Source of the DNA: Shewanella hanedai
Lineage (GTDB): Bacteria > Pseudomonadota > Gammaproteobacteria > Enterobacterales > Shewanellaceae
Assembly (NCBI RefSeq): GCF_007197645.1
Contig: NZ_VKGK01000001.1
Location: 1 to 64,000, forward strand
Length of the DNA: 64,000 bases
Direction of reading: 5' to 3'
Both the position numbers and the translations under genes were made by a program. Shown one piece after another: positions 19,786 through 33,305 of this stretch (the stretch's first letter is position 1; each line of letters opens with the position of its first letter). The notes under the pieces were generated by a model. It saw nothing but the letters and a program-made list of their open reading frames with translations, was not told where the DNA came from and did no database searches.

Positions 19786-20127
19786 AACAGCAATATCATT
19801 TTTAGCTATTAGTTCCCTTCTATTTCTCAATATTTATATGATAAGTCTTTGTGTTCTATCTAACATGAATACTTTTCATCGCAATAATAGATTTAACCTA
19901 TTCTCCATTCTTTTTAGCTGTCCTCAACTTACCGACTCATTCGTAGCTTTTTTGTCACTCTAATCTCTCTTTGTTTAGATAGTATACATATTTTTTGGAT
20001 ATTGAAGATTGTATATAATATGTGGTTCATGTTATGTTTTTGTTGCACTTGGTGTTTGGTACACCAAAATCAACTAATAATATTTTGCCAAGTGCTTACT
20101 TAGATAAAGTTTAAGGGAGACTAAATC
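19786..20127. other. AT-rich promoter region of the TonB-dependent receptor
   Basis: 342 bp without a reading frame. TATAAT occurs at 20014-20019, but no good -35 is spaced 17 bp upstream. A 7-bp inverted repeat lies at 20049-20067, listed separately. The ribosome-binding site is AAGGGAG shortly before the receptor start. Confidence 0.6.
20049..20067. promoter_or_regulatory. Candidate operator, perfect inverted repeat
   Basis: TTGGTGT-TTGGT-ACACCAA has perfect 7-bp arms with a 5-bp spacer. It lies 61 bp ahead of the receptor start and 30 bp past a TATAAT, a position suited to repression. The binding protein is unknown. Confidence 0.4.
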
Positions 20128-23127
20128 ATGTCTAGAAGTAATGCGCTTATACGATTTTCGCCGAAAAAGACGCTAGCGGCTCTTGCCGTAGGTTCAGTGT
20201 TATTTATATCTGCCCCAGCGGCTATGGCTGCCGATACGAGTATTGTAAAAGGTCATATTGTAAACGCTTCAGGTAGTAACCTATCTAATGCGACTATCAC
20301 GCTTAAACATAAGACCAAGGGTCTTGTTTTTAAAGTAGAAACTAATGATAAAGGTGATTATCTTTTACGTAATGTGCCTATCGGTGATTACGATATTACG
20401 ATTAGTAAAGATGGTTACGAGCAGAACCAAGAAAATGGTGTTCAAGTTAGTATCGGGCAATCAGTTATTCTTGATAGTCAGTTATATTCGGCTGGTGCCG
20501 ACAATGTTGAACGCATTGCTGTAATGGGCAGCATGATCCGTCGTGTAGACATGGCATCATCGACCTCAGGCTTAACTTTTAGTCAAGATGAGCTACAAAC
20601 TATGCCTGTTAATACAGGGTTCGAAAGCATTGCGTTGCTTGCACCGGGTACTGCAGCTCCTGGTGGTTCAAATTTTGATGGTGCATCTAGTTTTGGTGGT
20701 TCATCTGCGGCTGAAAATGCTTACTATTTTAATGGGCTGAATGTAACAAGCATTCGTACGGGGTTAGGCTCAATTCGTCTACCTTGGGAGGCGATATCCC
20801 AGACACAGATAAAAACAGGTGGTGTTAGTCCTGATTTCGGTGGCGCATTGGGCGGTATTGTAAACGCTGTTTCTAAATCGGGTGAAAATGAATTCAAATT
20901 TGGTGCTGAAGCACGATGGGATCCAAGTTCTTTACGTTCATCTCATAGTAATATTTATCAATCAAATGGTGAAGTCGATACTAATACTCAACAAGATGGC
21001 TATGACTTTAAAGAGCTACAGTTATGGGCAAGTGGTGCAATTATTGAAGATTCTCTATTTTTCTATGGTTTGTTTGCACCAAGACGAGAAGCTCAAGATT
21101 GGGCTGGACAAACAACTAAAGGCGGTCGAGATCGCGAAGAAGACCGCTGGTTTGCAAAGTTAGATTGGTACATGTCAGATGACCATTCAATTGGCTTCTC
21201 TGCAATGAATAACAAGCGTACATGGACAAATCAAACGTATGCTTATGATTGGGAAACCAATATTGTTGGTGAACAGCAAGGCGTAAATGCACCAGGTGAA
21301 GATGGTGGTAAAGTGTATAGCTTGAATTATAACGGTTATTTAACTGATGCTTTCTCAGTTTCAGCTGTTATTGGTCGAGTACAAGAAGATGTTGAAAATG
21401 TTGTGGCGTCAGCAAACCCTGGTGTTTGGGATTATCGTGATGGTTTTTCGACTTTGAGCCAACATACTAACTCGTCAGTATCAGAAGAGCATTACACTCG
21501 TGACCAAGCTAGAATTGATTTCAGCTTGGATTTAGAAGATCACTCAATTCAATTTGGTGTTGATTATACCAAGGTTAAAGTTGATTATTCTTCGTCTCAA
21601 AACGGTATTGGTGATGCACAAGGTTGGTGGTCAATCTACACGGCTGGTGCTGATGATAACTCTGGTCAAACTCAGGGTGAAGACTATGTTGAACGTCGTG
21701 TACGTGAACGTTTTACTGATTCGGATGTGACCTCTACTGCGTTTTATATTAATGATTCTTGGCAGGCAACTGATAACTTAGTGTTAAATCTTGGCTTACG
21801 CTATAGCGAGTTTGAAAACACAGTTTCTGATGGTCGTGCGTATGTGGAAATGGATAATCAATTTGCACCACGTATTCAAGCTATTTATGATGTATTTGGT
21901 GATGGTGAATCGAAAGTATTCGCAACCTATGGTCGTTATTTCCAGCCAGTTTCTGCGAATATGAACATTACACAGGGCTCCTCTTCTATTGAGTGGTTTG
22001 AGTATTCAGAACTTGATCAAGTCGATGCAGATGGACACCCCGTTATTAATACCGACGGTTCGCCAAGCCGTGGTGCTATGCTTCGTGATCGTTGGGATCG
22101 TCAAAAAGGTATTACTGAACCAGGCTTGATAGCATCATCATCTCTTAAATCAATGTACTCAGACGAGTTTACTCTAGGATATCAGCAAGAAGTTTTTGAA
22201 ACGATGACTGCTGGTGTGCGTGGTATTTATCGTGATTTAGGACGTAGTGTTGAAGACACTGATATTGGTCCTGTTTTATCTAAGAAACTTGCTGAGTTAG
22301 GTATCGAAGATAATGTTGGCCAGAGCTCTTATTATGTACTGCTTAATCCAGGTGAAGATGTTGGTGTTTCATATGACTTCGATGGCGATGGCCAAGTAGA
22401 TAACATTAACTTAACTGCACAAGAGATGGCATTGCCTGAAGCTGAACGTAAGTATGTTGCGTTAGAATTTACTTTGGATGGTTCTGTGACAGATGATTTA
22501 CGTATTAACTCATCGTACACATGGTCAAATAGCTATGGTAATACAGAAGGTCTAGTTAAAACCGATAATAATCAGGCTGATCCAGGTTGGACGACATCAT
22601 ACGATTATGGCGACCTAATGGATCACTCAAGTGGTGATCTACCAAATGACCATACTCATGCATTTAAAGTGAGTGGTGCATATAACATTACTGAAGATTT
22701 AATCTTTGGTTTTGTTACTCGAGTCACTTCGGGTCGCCCTCAGAGTTATTTCTCACAGCATCCAGATGGTGTGGGTAGTTGTACAGCTGGGAGTCCTTGG
22801 GATGACTGTATAAGCCGCTACTACGACCAAGCTTCACACTATGATGAAAATGGTAATCCTGCACCACGTGGCACTGCGGGTAATCTACCTTGGGTTACTA
22901 ATATCGATTTATCACTGACTTATATGACAGATATTCTTGATGGTGACTTTTCTATCAAAGGAACTGTTTACAATGTTTTAAATTCTGATTCTGCAATTAA
23001 CGTGAATGAAGAGAGAGCACGTTATGCAGATACATCTTCAGGTTTAGAGCTTAACCCTGACTATGGTATGACAACGGATCGTCAGGAAGAGCGATTCTTC
23101 TCAGTGGTAGCGCGCTACGAATTCTAA
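20128..23127 (+). CDS. Oar-like TonB-dependent outer-membrane receptor
   Basis: 999 residues with a signal peptide ending ...APAAMA. Next comes a carboxypeptidase-regulatory-like domain of beta-sandwich fold (residues ~38-115, with GHIVNASGSNLSNATITLKH and GDYLLRNVPIGDYD). A plug domain (about 130-250) follows, then a large beta-barrel ending in Phe (VVARYEF), the outer-membrane assembly signal. The architecture matches Oar-type receptors, proposed to take up peptides or similar substrates. The ligand is not identifiable. Single gene with its own promoter region and terminator. Confidence 0.92.
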   Translation: MSRSNALIRFSPKKTLAALAVGSVLFISAPAAMAADTSIVKGHIVNASGSNLSNATITLKHKTKGLVFKVETNDKGDYLLRNVPIGDYDITISKDGYEQNQENGVQVSIGQSVILDSQLYSAGADNVERIAVMGSMIRRVDMASSTSGLTFSQDELQTMPVNTGFESIALLAPGTAAPGGSNFDGASSFGGSSAAENAYYFNGLNVTSIRTGLGSIRLPWEAISQTQIKTGGVSPDFGGALGGIVNAVSKSGENEFKFGAEARWDPSSLRSSHSNIYQSNGEVDTNTQQDGYDFKELQLWASGAIIEDSLFFYGLFAPRREAQDWAGQTTKGGRDREEDRWFAKLDWYMSDDHSIGFSAMNNKRTWTNQTYAYDWETNIVGEQQGVNAPGEDGGKVYSLNYNGYLTDAFSVSAVIGRVQEDVENVVASANPGVWDYRDGFSTLSQHTNSSVSEEHYTRDQARIDFSLDLEDHSIQFGVDYTKVKVDYSSSQNGIGDAQGWWSIYTAGADDNSGQTQGEDYVERRVRERFTDSDVTSTAFYINDSWQATDNLVLNLGLRYSEFENTVSDGRAYVEMDNQFAPRIQAIYDVFGDGESKVFATYGRYFQPVSANMNITQGSSSIEWFEYSELDQVDADGHPVINTDGSPSRGAMLRDRWDRQKGITEPGLIASSSLKSMYSDEFTLGYQQEVFETMTAGVRGIYRDLGRSVEDTDIGPVLSKKLAELGIEDNVGQSSYYVLLNPGEDVGVSYDFDGDGQVDNINLTAQEMALPEAERKYVALEFTLDGSVTDDLRINSSYTWSNSYGNTEGLVKTDNNQADPGWTTSYDYGDLMDHSSGDLPNDHTHAFKVSGAYNITEDLIFGFVTRVTSGRPQSYFSQHPDGVGSCTAGSPWDDCISRYYDQASHYDENGNPAPRGTAGNLPWVTNIDLSLTYMTDILDGDFSIKGTVYNVLNSDSAINVNEERARYADTSSGLELNPDYGMTTDRQEERFFSVVARYEF

Positions 23128-23149
23128 ATAGTTTATGCTAAGAGGTAAT

Positions 23150-23175
23150 AAAGGCACTCATTGAGTGCCTTTTTG
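23150..23175 (+). terminator. Terminator of the TonB-dependent receptor gene
   Basis: A perfect stem AAAGGCACTCA / TGAGTGCCTTT with almost no loop is followed by TTTT. It lies 22 bp past the stop. Confidence 0.88.
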
Positions 23176-23193
23176 TTTATAACTGACCAACAA

Positions 23194-23727
23194 TCAGTTC
23201 AGGATCTTGGCCAAGTCTATCTCCAGAGAAGTTTCTGGCCGTTCGATAATACGACCTAGTTCTTCACCATTTTGACTCACAATAATGGTTGGAATACGTG
23301 TGAACTCGTATTGCGCCGCGAGTCCTTCTGGATCCGACTTAGCTCTGTCGACCCCGATATAAGTCACCTTGATATTTGGGTTGTTAACCTCTTCGAGGAT
23401 GCGGATTAAGCGTGGTGTCTCACGGTGACAGTCACCACACCATGTGCCGATAATCACCACAATCTCAGTTGCTTCTTTTAGATTCTTTAATGGTGTGATC
23501 GCGGCGGTATCGACTTGGTATTCTTTATAGCCTTTCGAGAAATCGTCCAATTCAAGCATGGTTTGTGTTGCTACAGTTCCAGTTAATATCACTTCCTGTA
23601 TCTCCTCATTGCATGTGGCAATTAAGCCACCTTGATTATCTTCGAATGCACAACCACTGCTGGCAAGAGTCTGGCAGCTAAAAAAGAGGGCGGTAGTGGC
23701 AAGTAATGCTTTGATGTTGTTGGTCAT
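23194..23727 (-). CDS. Exported thioredoxin-fold protein
   Basis: 177 residues with a signal peptide (MTNNIKALLATTALFFSC..., which could instead be a lipoprotein signal). A thioredoxin fold has the redox site GTWCGDCHRETPRL near residue 97 and the cis-proline segment FTRIPTIIVSQNGEELGR. It is likely a periplasmic thiol-disulfide or TlpA/ResA-like reductase. Partner proteins are not apparent. It converges with the TonB receptor gene, and both ends are marked by hairpins. Confidence 0.8.
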   Translation of the reverse strand: MTNNIKALLATTALFFSCQTLASSGCAFEDNQGGLIATCNEEIQEVILTGTVATQTMLELDDFSKGYKEYQVDTAAITPLKNLKEATEIVVIIGTWCGDCHRETPRLIRILEEVNNPNIKVTYIGVDRAKSDPEGLAAQYEFTRIPTIIVSQNGEELGRIIERPETSLEIDLAKILN

Positions 23728-23937
23728 GATAATACCTCAAACTGATGGAAATGACTCGTCTGGCTTTGTATCTGTATTTAATCATTTAGAGGTAGTAGGG
23801 AGAAGTAGGAGGCTTGGTAAAGGGAAGTTAGATCACGGTGCAATGTTGTATTTAGTTGTATAGGTCACACATTCTTGATGAAGACGACCTTTGATGACTG
23901 ATACACTTGAAGCTACTGATTGCTATAAAAGGATTCG

Positions 23938-23965
23938 AAACAAGAAAGCCGCAATGAACGCGGCT
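23938..23965 (-). terminator. Terminator of hemB
   Basis: On the minus strand a stem AGCCGC / GCGGCT with a GTTCATT loop is followed by TTCTTGTTT, about 30 bp past the hemB stop. Confidence 0.8.
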
Positions 23966-23993
23966 CACTAAATTAGCTCAATGGTAGGGTAGA

Positions 23994-26962
<2,969 letters not shown>

Positions 26963-26969
26963 TTATGAT

Positions 26970-27758
26970 TCATAACCTAAAAAAATCAATACTGTTTCTG
27001 TAAGCTTTTTCAGCAAAATCAGCTGGGTCTTGATCTCTTAGTGTTGCAATATATTGCGCGATATAAGGCAGGTACTGAGGTTCATTTTTGCTGGATTTAG
27101 GCTTAGGTCTCATGCTTCTTGGTAATAGATATGGGCTATCGGTTTCAATCAGTATTCGATTATCAGGGATATCACAAACAAGTTCAGCCAGCTCAGCTCC
27201 TCTGCGTTCATCGCAAACCCAACCGGTGATCCCTAAATGCAGGTCGAGTTCGAGGTAAGCTTCCATACTTTCTCTATTGCCGGTGAAGCAATGCAGCAGC
27301 GCACCACATAGTTCGCTGCGCCTCTCTTTAACGATAGACAAGAAGTCGTCATGGGCATCACGCTCGTGCATTAAAACCGGGAGTTGCAGCTCAATCGCTA
27401 AGTCTAATTGGGCTTCAAATGCATCTCTTTGTTTTGGGCGAGGAGAAAAGTCGCGATTGTAATCTAGCCCACACTCGCCGATGGCGACCACTTTAGGCGA
27501 CGCTGCGAGTAATCGCAGTTTATCAGTACTTGCCTGATCCCATTCACTGGCGTGATGTGGGTGTGTTCCGGCGGTACAATACAAATGTTGAGGGTATTCG
27601 ACACTGCACGCTATTGCCAGCTCGCTTTCGGCTAAATTACTGCCAATAACAATAAGCGGTGAAACCCCTTGGGCCACCGCTCGTTGAATGATGTCATCTC
27701 TATTTTTTTCGAGGGCGCCGCCAATAAGGTTGACAGCGATGTCTATGTATTTAGACAT
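26970..27758 (-). CDS. tatD: TatD-family metal-dependent DNase
   Basis: 262 residues, aligned along its length with E. coli TatD. Metal-binding motifs are GTHPHHASEWD, the conserved Glu in VAIGECGLDYNRDFS, VLMHERDAHDDF, ALLHCFTGNRE and LIETDSPYLLPR. The family has 3'-5' exonuclease activity and is linked to DNA quality control rather than to Tat export. Its start overlaps the upstream gene's stop by one base (TAATG), so the two are translationally coupled. The tat gene cluster lies just upstream. Confidence 0.95.
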   Translation of the reverse strand: MSKYIDIAVNLIGGALEKNRDDIIQRAVAQGVSPLIVIGSNLAESELAIACSVEYPQHLYCTAGTHPHHASEWDQASTDKLRLLAASPKVVAIGECGLDYNRDFSPRPKQRDAFEAQLDLAIELQLPVLMHERDAHDDFLSIVKERRSELCGALLHCFTGNRESMEAYLELDLHLGITGWVCDERRGAELAELVCDIPDNRILIETDSPYLLPRSMRPKPKSSKNEPQYLPYIAQYIATLRDQDPADFAEKAYRNSIDFFRL

Positions 27759-28237
27759 TACTTTAGACGTTTAACTCGAATCGTTGTATTACGGTCATCA
27801 GAACCTAAGACGAAAGAGCCCAGTGCTGCTTTTTCGATAAAGACAGTTTGATCCACCTTTAGCTTGTAACGACGTCCGTCAGTTTGTTTCCAGATTTGGC
27901 CATTGGTAAAGGTGATTTTCAGTGCGCCATAGGGATCTTTAGTGATAGAAGCAATCTCTAGATAGATCTTGTCAATGGCGTCGGCCTTGGCTTTTCTTAG
28001 GTTGCCAAATTCCTCTTCTACGTTTGCGGAAACTGGCTTAGCGGCCACTGTCGCAGTAGCGACTACAGCCGGAGTGATTGGGGCTTGTGTTTTCACTGTT
28101 TGTGCTAAGGCATCAAAACAGGTAAGCCTATTGAGCTCGTCTGTTATCGATGCGCAAGCGGATAATTCTTGTGTTATGCCAGCGGTGGCATTAGCCGATA
28201 TCAACATAGCGGCTGCAGTGATCCAAAGTTTGCGCAT
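27758..28237 (-). CDS. Small exported protein of unknown function in the tat cluster
   Basis: 159 residues with a signal peptide (MRKLWITAAAMLISANATA) and a good AAAGGA ribosome-binding site. After it comes the pattern CASITDELNRLTCFDALAQ, a two-cysteine motif also seen in small exported proteins such as the type VI-associated VasI family. The rest is an Ala/Val-rich linker and a C-terminal beta-rich domain (about 85-159). It lies between tatC and tatD and is probably part of that operon. No function is proposed. Confidence 0.7.
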   Translation of the reverse strand: MRKLWITAAAMLISANATAGITQELSACASITDELNRLTCFDALAQTVKTQAPITPAVVATATVAAKPVSANVEEEFGNLRKAKADAIDKIYLEIASITKDPYGALKITFTNGQIWKQTDGRRYKLKVDQTVFIEKAALGSFVLGSDDRNTTIRVKRLK

Positions 28238-28290
28238 GAATATTTTCCTTTATGATATTGAGCGCGCCATGTTTAGCTAATTAATCGTGC

Positions 28291-29061
28291 TTATTTAGCT
28301 TCCTGGCCAGGTTCATCCTGTTTTTCTTGCTCATCGTCTTCTTCGTCATCCTTTTTACTGTAGAAACGAGCAGCAATCAATCCCCCTTCAAATAATATCA
28401 GCATAGGTACGGCTAACATTGTCTGAGAAATGATATCTGGTGGAGTGAGTAACATGCCTATTACGAACGCTCCAACGACAATGTACGGACGTTTAGCTTT
28501 CAGCTCTTCGGGGGTAGTCACGCCAGCCCAACAGAGTAAAACGACTGCAATCGGGATCTCAAAGGCTAAACCAAAGGCAAAGAACAACTTTAAAATGAAA
28601 CTAAGGTAGCTCGTGATGTCGGTCGCAACCTGTACGCCTTCTGGGGCGACACTGGTAAAGAATCCAAATACGACAGGGAAGACAACATAGTAAGCAAATG
28701 CGATACCTAGATAAAACAACAACGTGCTACTCGCGAGCAGCGGCATCATGAGTCGCTTTTCATGCTTATATAGACCGGGTGCGATAAACGACCAGATTTG
28801 GTAAAGCACATAGGGAATCGCAATGAAAAATGCGAGAACCAGTGTCAGTTTAAATGGCGCGAAGAAAGGAGCGGCAACGTCGGTTGCGATCATGCTGCTG
28901 GCTTCGGGCATCACATCCATTAATGGTGTCGCCACATAGTGGTAAATATCATTTGCCCAATACGCTATGCAGGCAAAAACTAACAGTACACTCCCGACAG
29001 CGTGGAGTAATCTGGTGCGTAGTTCAAGTAAATGACTAATTAGAGGCTGCTGTTGAGACAT
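28291..29061 (-). CDS. tatC: Sec-independent protein translocase TatC
   Basis: 256 residues with six hydrophobic helices. The N-terminal [15 protein letters not shown] and the loop [15 protein letters not shown] are TatC signatures and include the conserved Glu/Arg residues used in twin-arginine signal recognition. The C-terminal tail is acidic ([11 protein letters not shown]). It forms the receptor complex with TatB. The gene follows tatB by 3 bp in tatABC order. Confidence 0.98.
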   Translation of the reverse strand: MSQQQPLISHLLELRTRLLHAVGSVLLVFACIAYWANDIYHYVATPLMDVMPEASSMIATDVAAPFFAPFKLTLVLAFFIAIPYVLYQIWSFIAPGLYKHEKRLMMPLLASSTLLFYLGIAFAYYVVFPVVFGFFTSVAPEGVQVATDITSYLSFILKLFFAFGLAFEIPIAVVLLCWAGVTTPEELKAKRPYIVVGAFVIGMLLTPPDIISQTMLAVPMLILFEGGLIAARFYSKKDDEEDDEQEKQDEPGQEAK

Positions 29062-29064
29062 GGA

Positions 29065-29463
29065 CTACCTGTTCGATTTGTCTGAGTTAGCGTTAACCTC
29101 AGCAGTTGGAGCCTCTAAAGGAGTGCTATCCGTTGGCGCAGAATTGCTGGCCGGAGGCGTTTCTTCTACTTTATAAGGTCGATTGACAGACTGAGCTGCT
29201 TCTTTTAACTGATCAATTGAATCTTGCAATTCAGGTGATAGATTTTTAAGGCCAAGATTCTCAGCATTTTTTAAGTCTGAATGCAGTTGCTCAATTTTGA
29301 GTTCCTGTTCAAGCTCATCTTTTACTGAATTAGCCATACGTTTCATGGCTCGGATCCAACCTGTGATTGAGCGTACTGCAACCGGGAGTCTTTCAGGGCC
29401 TAGTACTACTAGCCCTAAAATACCGATCAACAGCAGTTCCATAAAGCCAATACCGTCGAACAT
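29065..29463 (-). CDS. tatB: Sec-independent protein translocase TatB
   Basis: 132 residues. One N-terminal membrane helix ([27 protein letters not shown]) contains the invariant Glu and the GPERLP hinge. An amphipathic helix and a Pro/Ser/Thr/Glu-rich tail follow. It pairs with TatC in recognition of twin-arginine signal peptides. It lies 6 bp after tatA. Confidence 0.96.
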   Translation of the reverse strand: MFDGIGFMELLLIGILGLVVLGPERLPVAVRSITGWIRAMKRMANSVKDELEQELKIEQLHSDLKNAENLGLKNLSPELQDSIDQLKEAAQSVNRPYKVEETPPASNSAPTDSTPLEAPTAEVNANSDKSNR

Positions 29464-29469
29464 AAGGAG

Positions 29470-29721
29470 TTATACCTGTTCTTTATCCTTGGACTCTGTT
29501 TTTTTCTCTGCGTTTGGAGCTGTCTTCTCTACGCTAGGAGCCGTTTTTTCAGCAGCAGTCTCTTCAAGTGCTTTCTTCTCTTCTTCAGAAGACATGGCGT
29601 TTTTGAAACCTTTTACTGCCCCACCTAAGTCACCACCAAGTGAACGTAACTTTTTGGTACCAAATAATAATATTACGATCACAGCGATGATCAGAAGTTG
29701 CCAAATGCCCATGTTACCCAT
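29470..29721 (-). CDS. tatA: Sec-independent protein translocase TatA
   Basis: 83 residues. The membrane helix [18 protein letters not shown] is followed by the conserved hinge FGTKKL and an amphipathic helix ([15 protein letters not shown]), then a charged Lys/Glu/Ala tail. It polymerises to form the protein-conducting element. AGGA lies seven bases ahead of ATG 29721. A second ATG three codons later is the alternative start. First gene of tatABC, 73 bp after ubiB. Confidence 0.97.
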   Translation of the reverse strand: MGNMGIWQLLIIAVIVILLFGTKKLRSLGGDLGGAVKGFKNAMSSEEEKKALEETAAEKTAPSVEKTAPNAEKKTESKDKEQV

Positions 29722-29794
29722 GAATTTTTCCTCGTAAATATATAAGTAAATCAGTAAATAGTTCTATTATGAACTTATCGTTTATTAGTGCTAG

Positions 29795-31444
29795 CTAAAG
29801 TTTGCGGTTTTTTGGTCTAGATCGCCAACCAATAAACCAGATTACTGTGCCTGCAGCGATACTGCCATAAGACGCCCATAGTGTAGAGTCTTGGTTGAAC
29901 AAAATCGTGCCACAGATCACTAAAATAGCTGCAGTAATTAAAAGATAGTTACTTTTATGGGCTTTCTGCTGCAATTTGATATAGCGATCTAGCATTTGAT
30001 TCTGAGATTTGACGAAGTTTTTACCCATTTTTAGGTTGTCATAAACTAGCTCCGGAAGCTCTGGTAACTTATCAGCCCAGTAAGGAAACTCTTTTTTGAT
30101 CTTGCTCGCCATCCCTTTTGGACCCACTTGTTGTGACATCCACTCCTCAAGGAAAGGTTTGGCTGTCTGCCACAGATCGAGTTGGGGGTATAGTTGACGA
30201 CCTAACCCTTCGATGTAGAGTAAGGTTTTTTCTAATAGTACCAATTGTGGTTGTACGACCATATCGAAACGTCTGGCGGTGCGGAATAGTTCGAGTAGTA
30301 CGTGTCCGAATGAAATCTCATCCAACGGCTTGTTGAACATGGGCTCGCAAACGACTTTGACTGCTTGCTCGAATGCTGCGACATCAGTATCTGGTGATAC
30401 CCAACCTGATTCTATGTATAACTGAGCAATACGATGGTAGTCACGATTGAAAAAGGCGAGGAAATTTTCGGCTAAATAGCGTTTATCTTCATCGGTTAGC
30501 GTGCCCATAATGCCGCAATCTAAACCGATATAATGAGGATCCTCCGGGTGCTCTCGACTGACAAAAATGTTGCCAGGGTGCATATCCGCATGAAAAAAGT
30601 TATCTCTGAACACCTGAGTGAAAAATAGTTCTACGCCTCTTTCTGCCAATATCTTGAGGTTAGTGCCTTGTGCCTTTAAGGCTGCCATATCAGACACTGA
30701 AATACCGTAGATCCGCTCCATAACGATCAAGCGAGTAAAGCACAGCTCTTCATACATATAAGGGATGTAAAGTGAGCCTGAGTCTAAAAAGTTATTTCTC
30801 AACTTGACGGCGTTGAGGGCTTCGAGCTTAAGATTGAGTTCACCTTCAATGGTAGTGCGATAATCTTCAACCACTTCAGCAGGGCGCAGGCGATTACCGT
30901 GGCCTAGAATGGTTTCCATGAAGTTAGCCACTTGTGACATCAGCAGAATGTCGGCATTAACCTGAGCTTCAACATTGGGCCTCAGTACTTTAAGCACCAC
31001 GGCTTTGCCATTGGATTTGAGTGTGGCGGTATGCACTTGTGAAATTGAAGCTGATGCGAGTGGAACTCTATCAAAGTCATCGAAATACGTATCGATAGAG
31101 GTTCCCAGCTCAGCCTCTATCATCTCTATGGCTACTTCTGAGTCAAAGGGAGGCACGCGATCTTGTAGCATGGCTAACTCTTCGGCCCACTCGTCATTGA
31201 GTAGATCACGACGCGTCGATAGCATTTGACCAAATTTAATGTATACAGGCCCCAGCTCTTGCATGGCAAGTTTTAGACGCTCGCCACCCACTTTATCTTT
31301 GTGTTTGTTTCTAATCCAAAATAGGCTGCAGCGTAGAAGTCTGAAGTACCATGGCGTGATTTTAGAGGGAATTAACTCATCTAACCCATAGTGAAGGGCG
31401 GTTCTGATAACCTGATAAGCACGCTTGATACTGGAGACGGTCAT
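29795..31444 (-). CDS. ubiB: Ubiquinone biosynthesis atypical kinase UbiB
   Basis: 549 residues of the ABC1/ADCK/UbiB family. The KxGQ motif ([15 protein letters not shown]), Ala-rich loop ([12 protein letters not shown]), catalytic [11 protein letters not shown] and GLDCGIMG are present. Two C-terminal transmembrane helices (about 500-540) anchor it. It assists ubiquinone assembly, probably as an ATPase that extracts lipid intermediates. Its start overlaps the ubiJ stop by 4 bp (ATGA). Confidence 0.98.
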   Translation of the reverse strand: MTVSSIKRAYQVIRTALHYGLDELIPSKITPWYFRLLRCSLFWIRNKHKDKVGGERLKLAMQELGPVYIKFGQMLSTRRDLLNDEWAEELAMLQDRVPPFDSEVAIEMIEAELGTSIDTYFDDFDRVPLASASISQVHTATLKSNGKAVVLKVLRPNVEAQVNADILLMSQVANFMETILGHGNRLRPAEVVEDYRTTIEGELNLKLEALNAVKLRNNFLDSGSLYIPYMYEELCFTRLIVMERIYGISVSDMAALKAQGTNLKILAERGVELFFTQVFRDNFFHADMHPGNIFVSREHPEDPHYIGLDCGIMGTLTDEDKRYLAENFLAFFNRDYHRIAQLYIESGWVSPDTDVAAFEQAVKVVCEPMFNKPLDEISFGHVLLELFRTARRFDMVVQPQLVLLEKTLLYIEGLGRQLYPQLDLWQTAKPFLEEWMSQQVGPKGMASKIKKEFPYWADKLPELPELVYDNLKMGKNFVKSQNQMLDRYIKLQQKAHKSNYLLITAAILVICGTILFNQDSTLWASYGSIAAGTVIWFIGWRSRPKNRKL

Positions 31445-32064
31445 GTTTTAGCTTTAGTCCTAGTTTGTAAGTCATTAATTCGTTTTTCTATGGCGTCGAT
31501 GTCAACCACAAGATCATCGATTCTATCACCTAAATAGATAAATTCTATTTGATGAGGCGCCAATTTATACTCTTCAGTGGTCAATTGCCCGATATGGCTG
31601 CGACTTTTACGAAATACGTTGCTGATATCTTTTTTCGCCTGCTCCATTCCTTTTACCAGCATATGGGTCGGCGCATCACCTAAATATTTGGAGATAGGCT
31701 CAGCGAAATCAAATTCGACTTTTTGCAGGAAATGGCTAAAGGTTTGGAGCAGATTGAGATCGCCCTCTAAACTGAGCTTATCGTGTTTAATGAGTTCAGT
31801 GAGATTGGCACCTTCGGTAAGTTGGTAGAGCGTAGTTATGTCGGCATTAACTTTCGTTGTTACTTCGCCTTCATATCGGCTTAATACTTGTATTTCTTGT
31901 GCAAATACAAGATAGATAGGCCAGCTGAGCTGACTCAACTGGATACAGAGCACTTTTCCATGAAGTGAACGCAGCTTTGCGTATTCATCGGGGGATTGGG
32001 CTAAAACTTGCCGTAAAGCCGTTTCCAGACCTGCACTGAGTAGCAAAGCTAATTCACGTTTCAT
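31441..32064 (-). CDS. ubiJ: Ubiquinone biosynthesis accessory factor UbiJ
   Basis: 207 residues with an SCP2-like lipid-binding domain at the N-terminus (about 15-110, [29 protein letters not shown]) and a coiled coil near the C-terminus ([19 protein letters not shown]). UbiJ works with UbiK in the cytosolic Ubi complex by binding hydrophobic precursors. It stands between ubiE and ubiB exactly as in E. coli. Confidence 0.93.
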   Translation of the reverse strand: MKRELALLLSAGLETALRQVLAQSPDEYAKLRSLHGKVLCIQLSQLSWPIYLVFAQEIQVLSRYEGEVTTKVNADITTLYQLTEGANLTELIKHDKLSLEGDLNLLQTFSHFLQKVEFDFAEPISKYLGDAPTHMLVKGMEQAKKDISNVFRKSRSHIGQLTTEEYKLAPHQIEFIYLGDRIDDLVVDIDAIEKRINDLQTRTKAKT

Positions 32065-32075
32065 GACTTTCTCAA

Positions 32076-32831
32076 CTAAAATTTATAGCCCTTATGTAGC
32101 GCAACAATACCATCGGTCATATTGGTGTATTCTACTTGCTCAAAGCCTGCGTCGACCATCATACCTTTTAAAGTCTCTTGATCTGGATGCATACGAATCG
32201 ACTCAGCTAAGTATTCATAGCTGTCAGCATCTTGGGTGATTAATGAACCCATTTTAGGCAATATCTTAAAGCTATATAGATCGTAGACTTTACGCATAAT
32301 GTCGTGCTGTGGTTTGGAGAACTCAAGAATAAGCAGTTTTCCACCCGGCTTTAGTACTCGCAACATAGAACTAATAGCCGCATCTTTGTCGGTGACATTT
32401 CTTAAGCCAAAAGCGATAGTAATAATATCGAAATGATTGTCAGGAAATGGTAAAGCTTCAGCGTTTGCCTGTACGTAGTTAACGTTACCGACAATACCTT
32501 TATTTCTGAGCTTCTCACGACCCACTTTCAGCATAGAATCATTGATATCCGCAAGTGTTACTTGGCCTCTGTCACCGACTAGGTGAGAGAATTTTGCAGT
32601 CAAGTCACCTGTACCCCCGGCAAGATCCAGTACTTTCATGCCTGGACGAGCACCTGCACTTTCGATAGTGAAGCGTTTCCACATGCGGTGGATGCCGAAG
32701 GACATGACATCATTCATGATGTCATATTTGGCTGCGACAGAATGAAAAACATCAGCAACCAAATCGGCCTTTTGATCGCTTTCAACTGTTTTGTAACCGA
32801 AATGGGTACTGTTTGGTGTGCCCTCTGACAT
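32076..32831 (-). CDS. ubiE: Ubiquinone/menaquinone biosynthesis C-methyltransferase
   Basis: 251 residues of a class I SAM-dependent methyltransferase. [15 protein letters not shown] binds SAM. The UbiE signatures [19 protein letters not shown] and [14 protein letters not shown] are intact. It methylates demethylmenaquinone and an intermediate in ubiquinone synthesis, so it serves both the menaquinone-dependent frdCAB route and aerobic respiration. First gene of ubiE-ubiJ-ubiB. Confidence 0.98.
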   Translation of the reverse strand: MSEGTPNSTHFGYKTVESDQKADLVADVFHSVAAKYDIMNDVMSFGIHRMWKRFTIESAGARPGMKVLDLAGGTGDLTAKFSHLVGDRGQVTLADINDSMLKVGREKLRNKGIVGNVNYVQANAEALPFPDNHFDIITIAFGLRNVTDKDAAISSMLRVLKPGGKLLILEFSKPQHDIMRKVYDLYSFKILPKMGSLITQDADSYEYLAESIRMHPDQETLKGMMVDAGFEQVEYTNMTDGIVALHKGYKF

Positions 32832-32991
32832 CTATGTCTTCCTATTTACTTAAAAAATAATAATGAGTTTAAGTCATTCAATCATGTTGCAATATCACTC
32901 ATCAATTACAGTGTGAGCTAGGTGAGTTATCTGCACCTAGATTTGTTGAAAATGAGCGCTAGCGCAGAGTTTCGCATCGCAGCCTGAGCAT

Positions 32992-33072
32992 TATACCCAA
33001 ACTACTTTAATAAGCGAGTTTCAACGCTTACGTAGAATAGCCAAGTAAATCAGTCACGCTGAACAGGGTAAC
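32992..33072. repeat. Left-end fragment of the TATACCCAA element family
   Basis: Begins TATACCCAAACTACTTTAA and follows the left half of the element at 10445-10711, with clear divergence. It is cut off exactly where a different inverted-repeat element begins at 33073. Confidence 0.55.
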
Positions 33073-33305
33073 TAACCTGAACTCGGGATAAGCTGTGCCG
33101 CTCAATACCCCTATTATTGCCCCTATCTGTGTTGATCTTTCTAGTAATAGCCAGCTATTACGTACGAAACATCGCCTTGATATCGACAATAATTTTGGCA
33201 TCGAGCAAAACTGTCAGATATATGAGAAATACAAAATGATTAAGCTAATGATTTAAGAAGATACTTCAGAACGTCTGAACACTCATTATCCCGAGTTCAG
33301 GTTAA
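33073..33305. mobile_element. Small inverted-repeat element (MITE-like), 19-bp perfect termini
   Basis: The left end TAACCTGAACTCGGGATAA is repeated perfectly and in inverted orientation at the right end (33287-33305). The ~195-bp interior has no convincing gene. The right terminus supplies the TAA stop codon of the neighbouring arginase-family gene. No transposase is present, so if mobile it would be non-autonomous. Confidence 0.7.
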
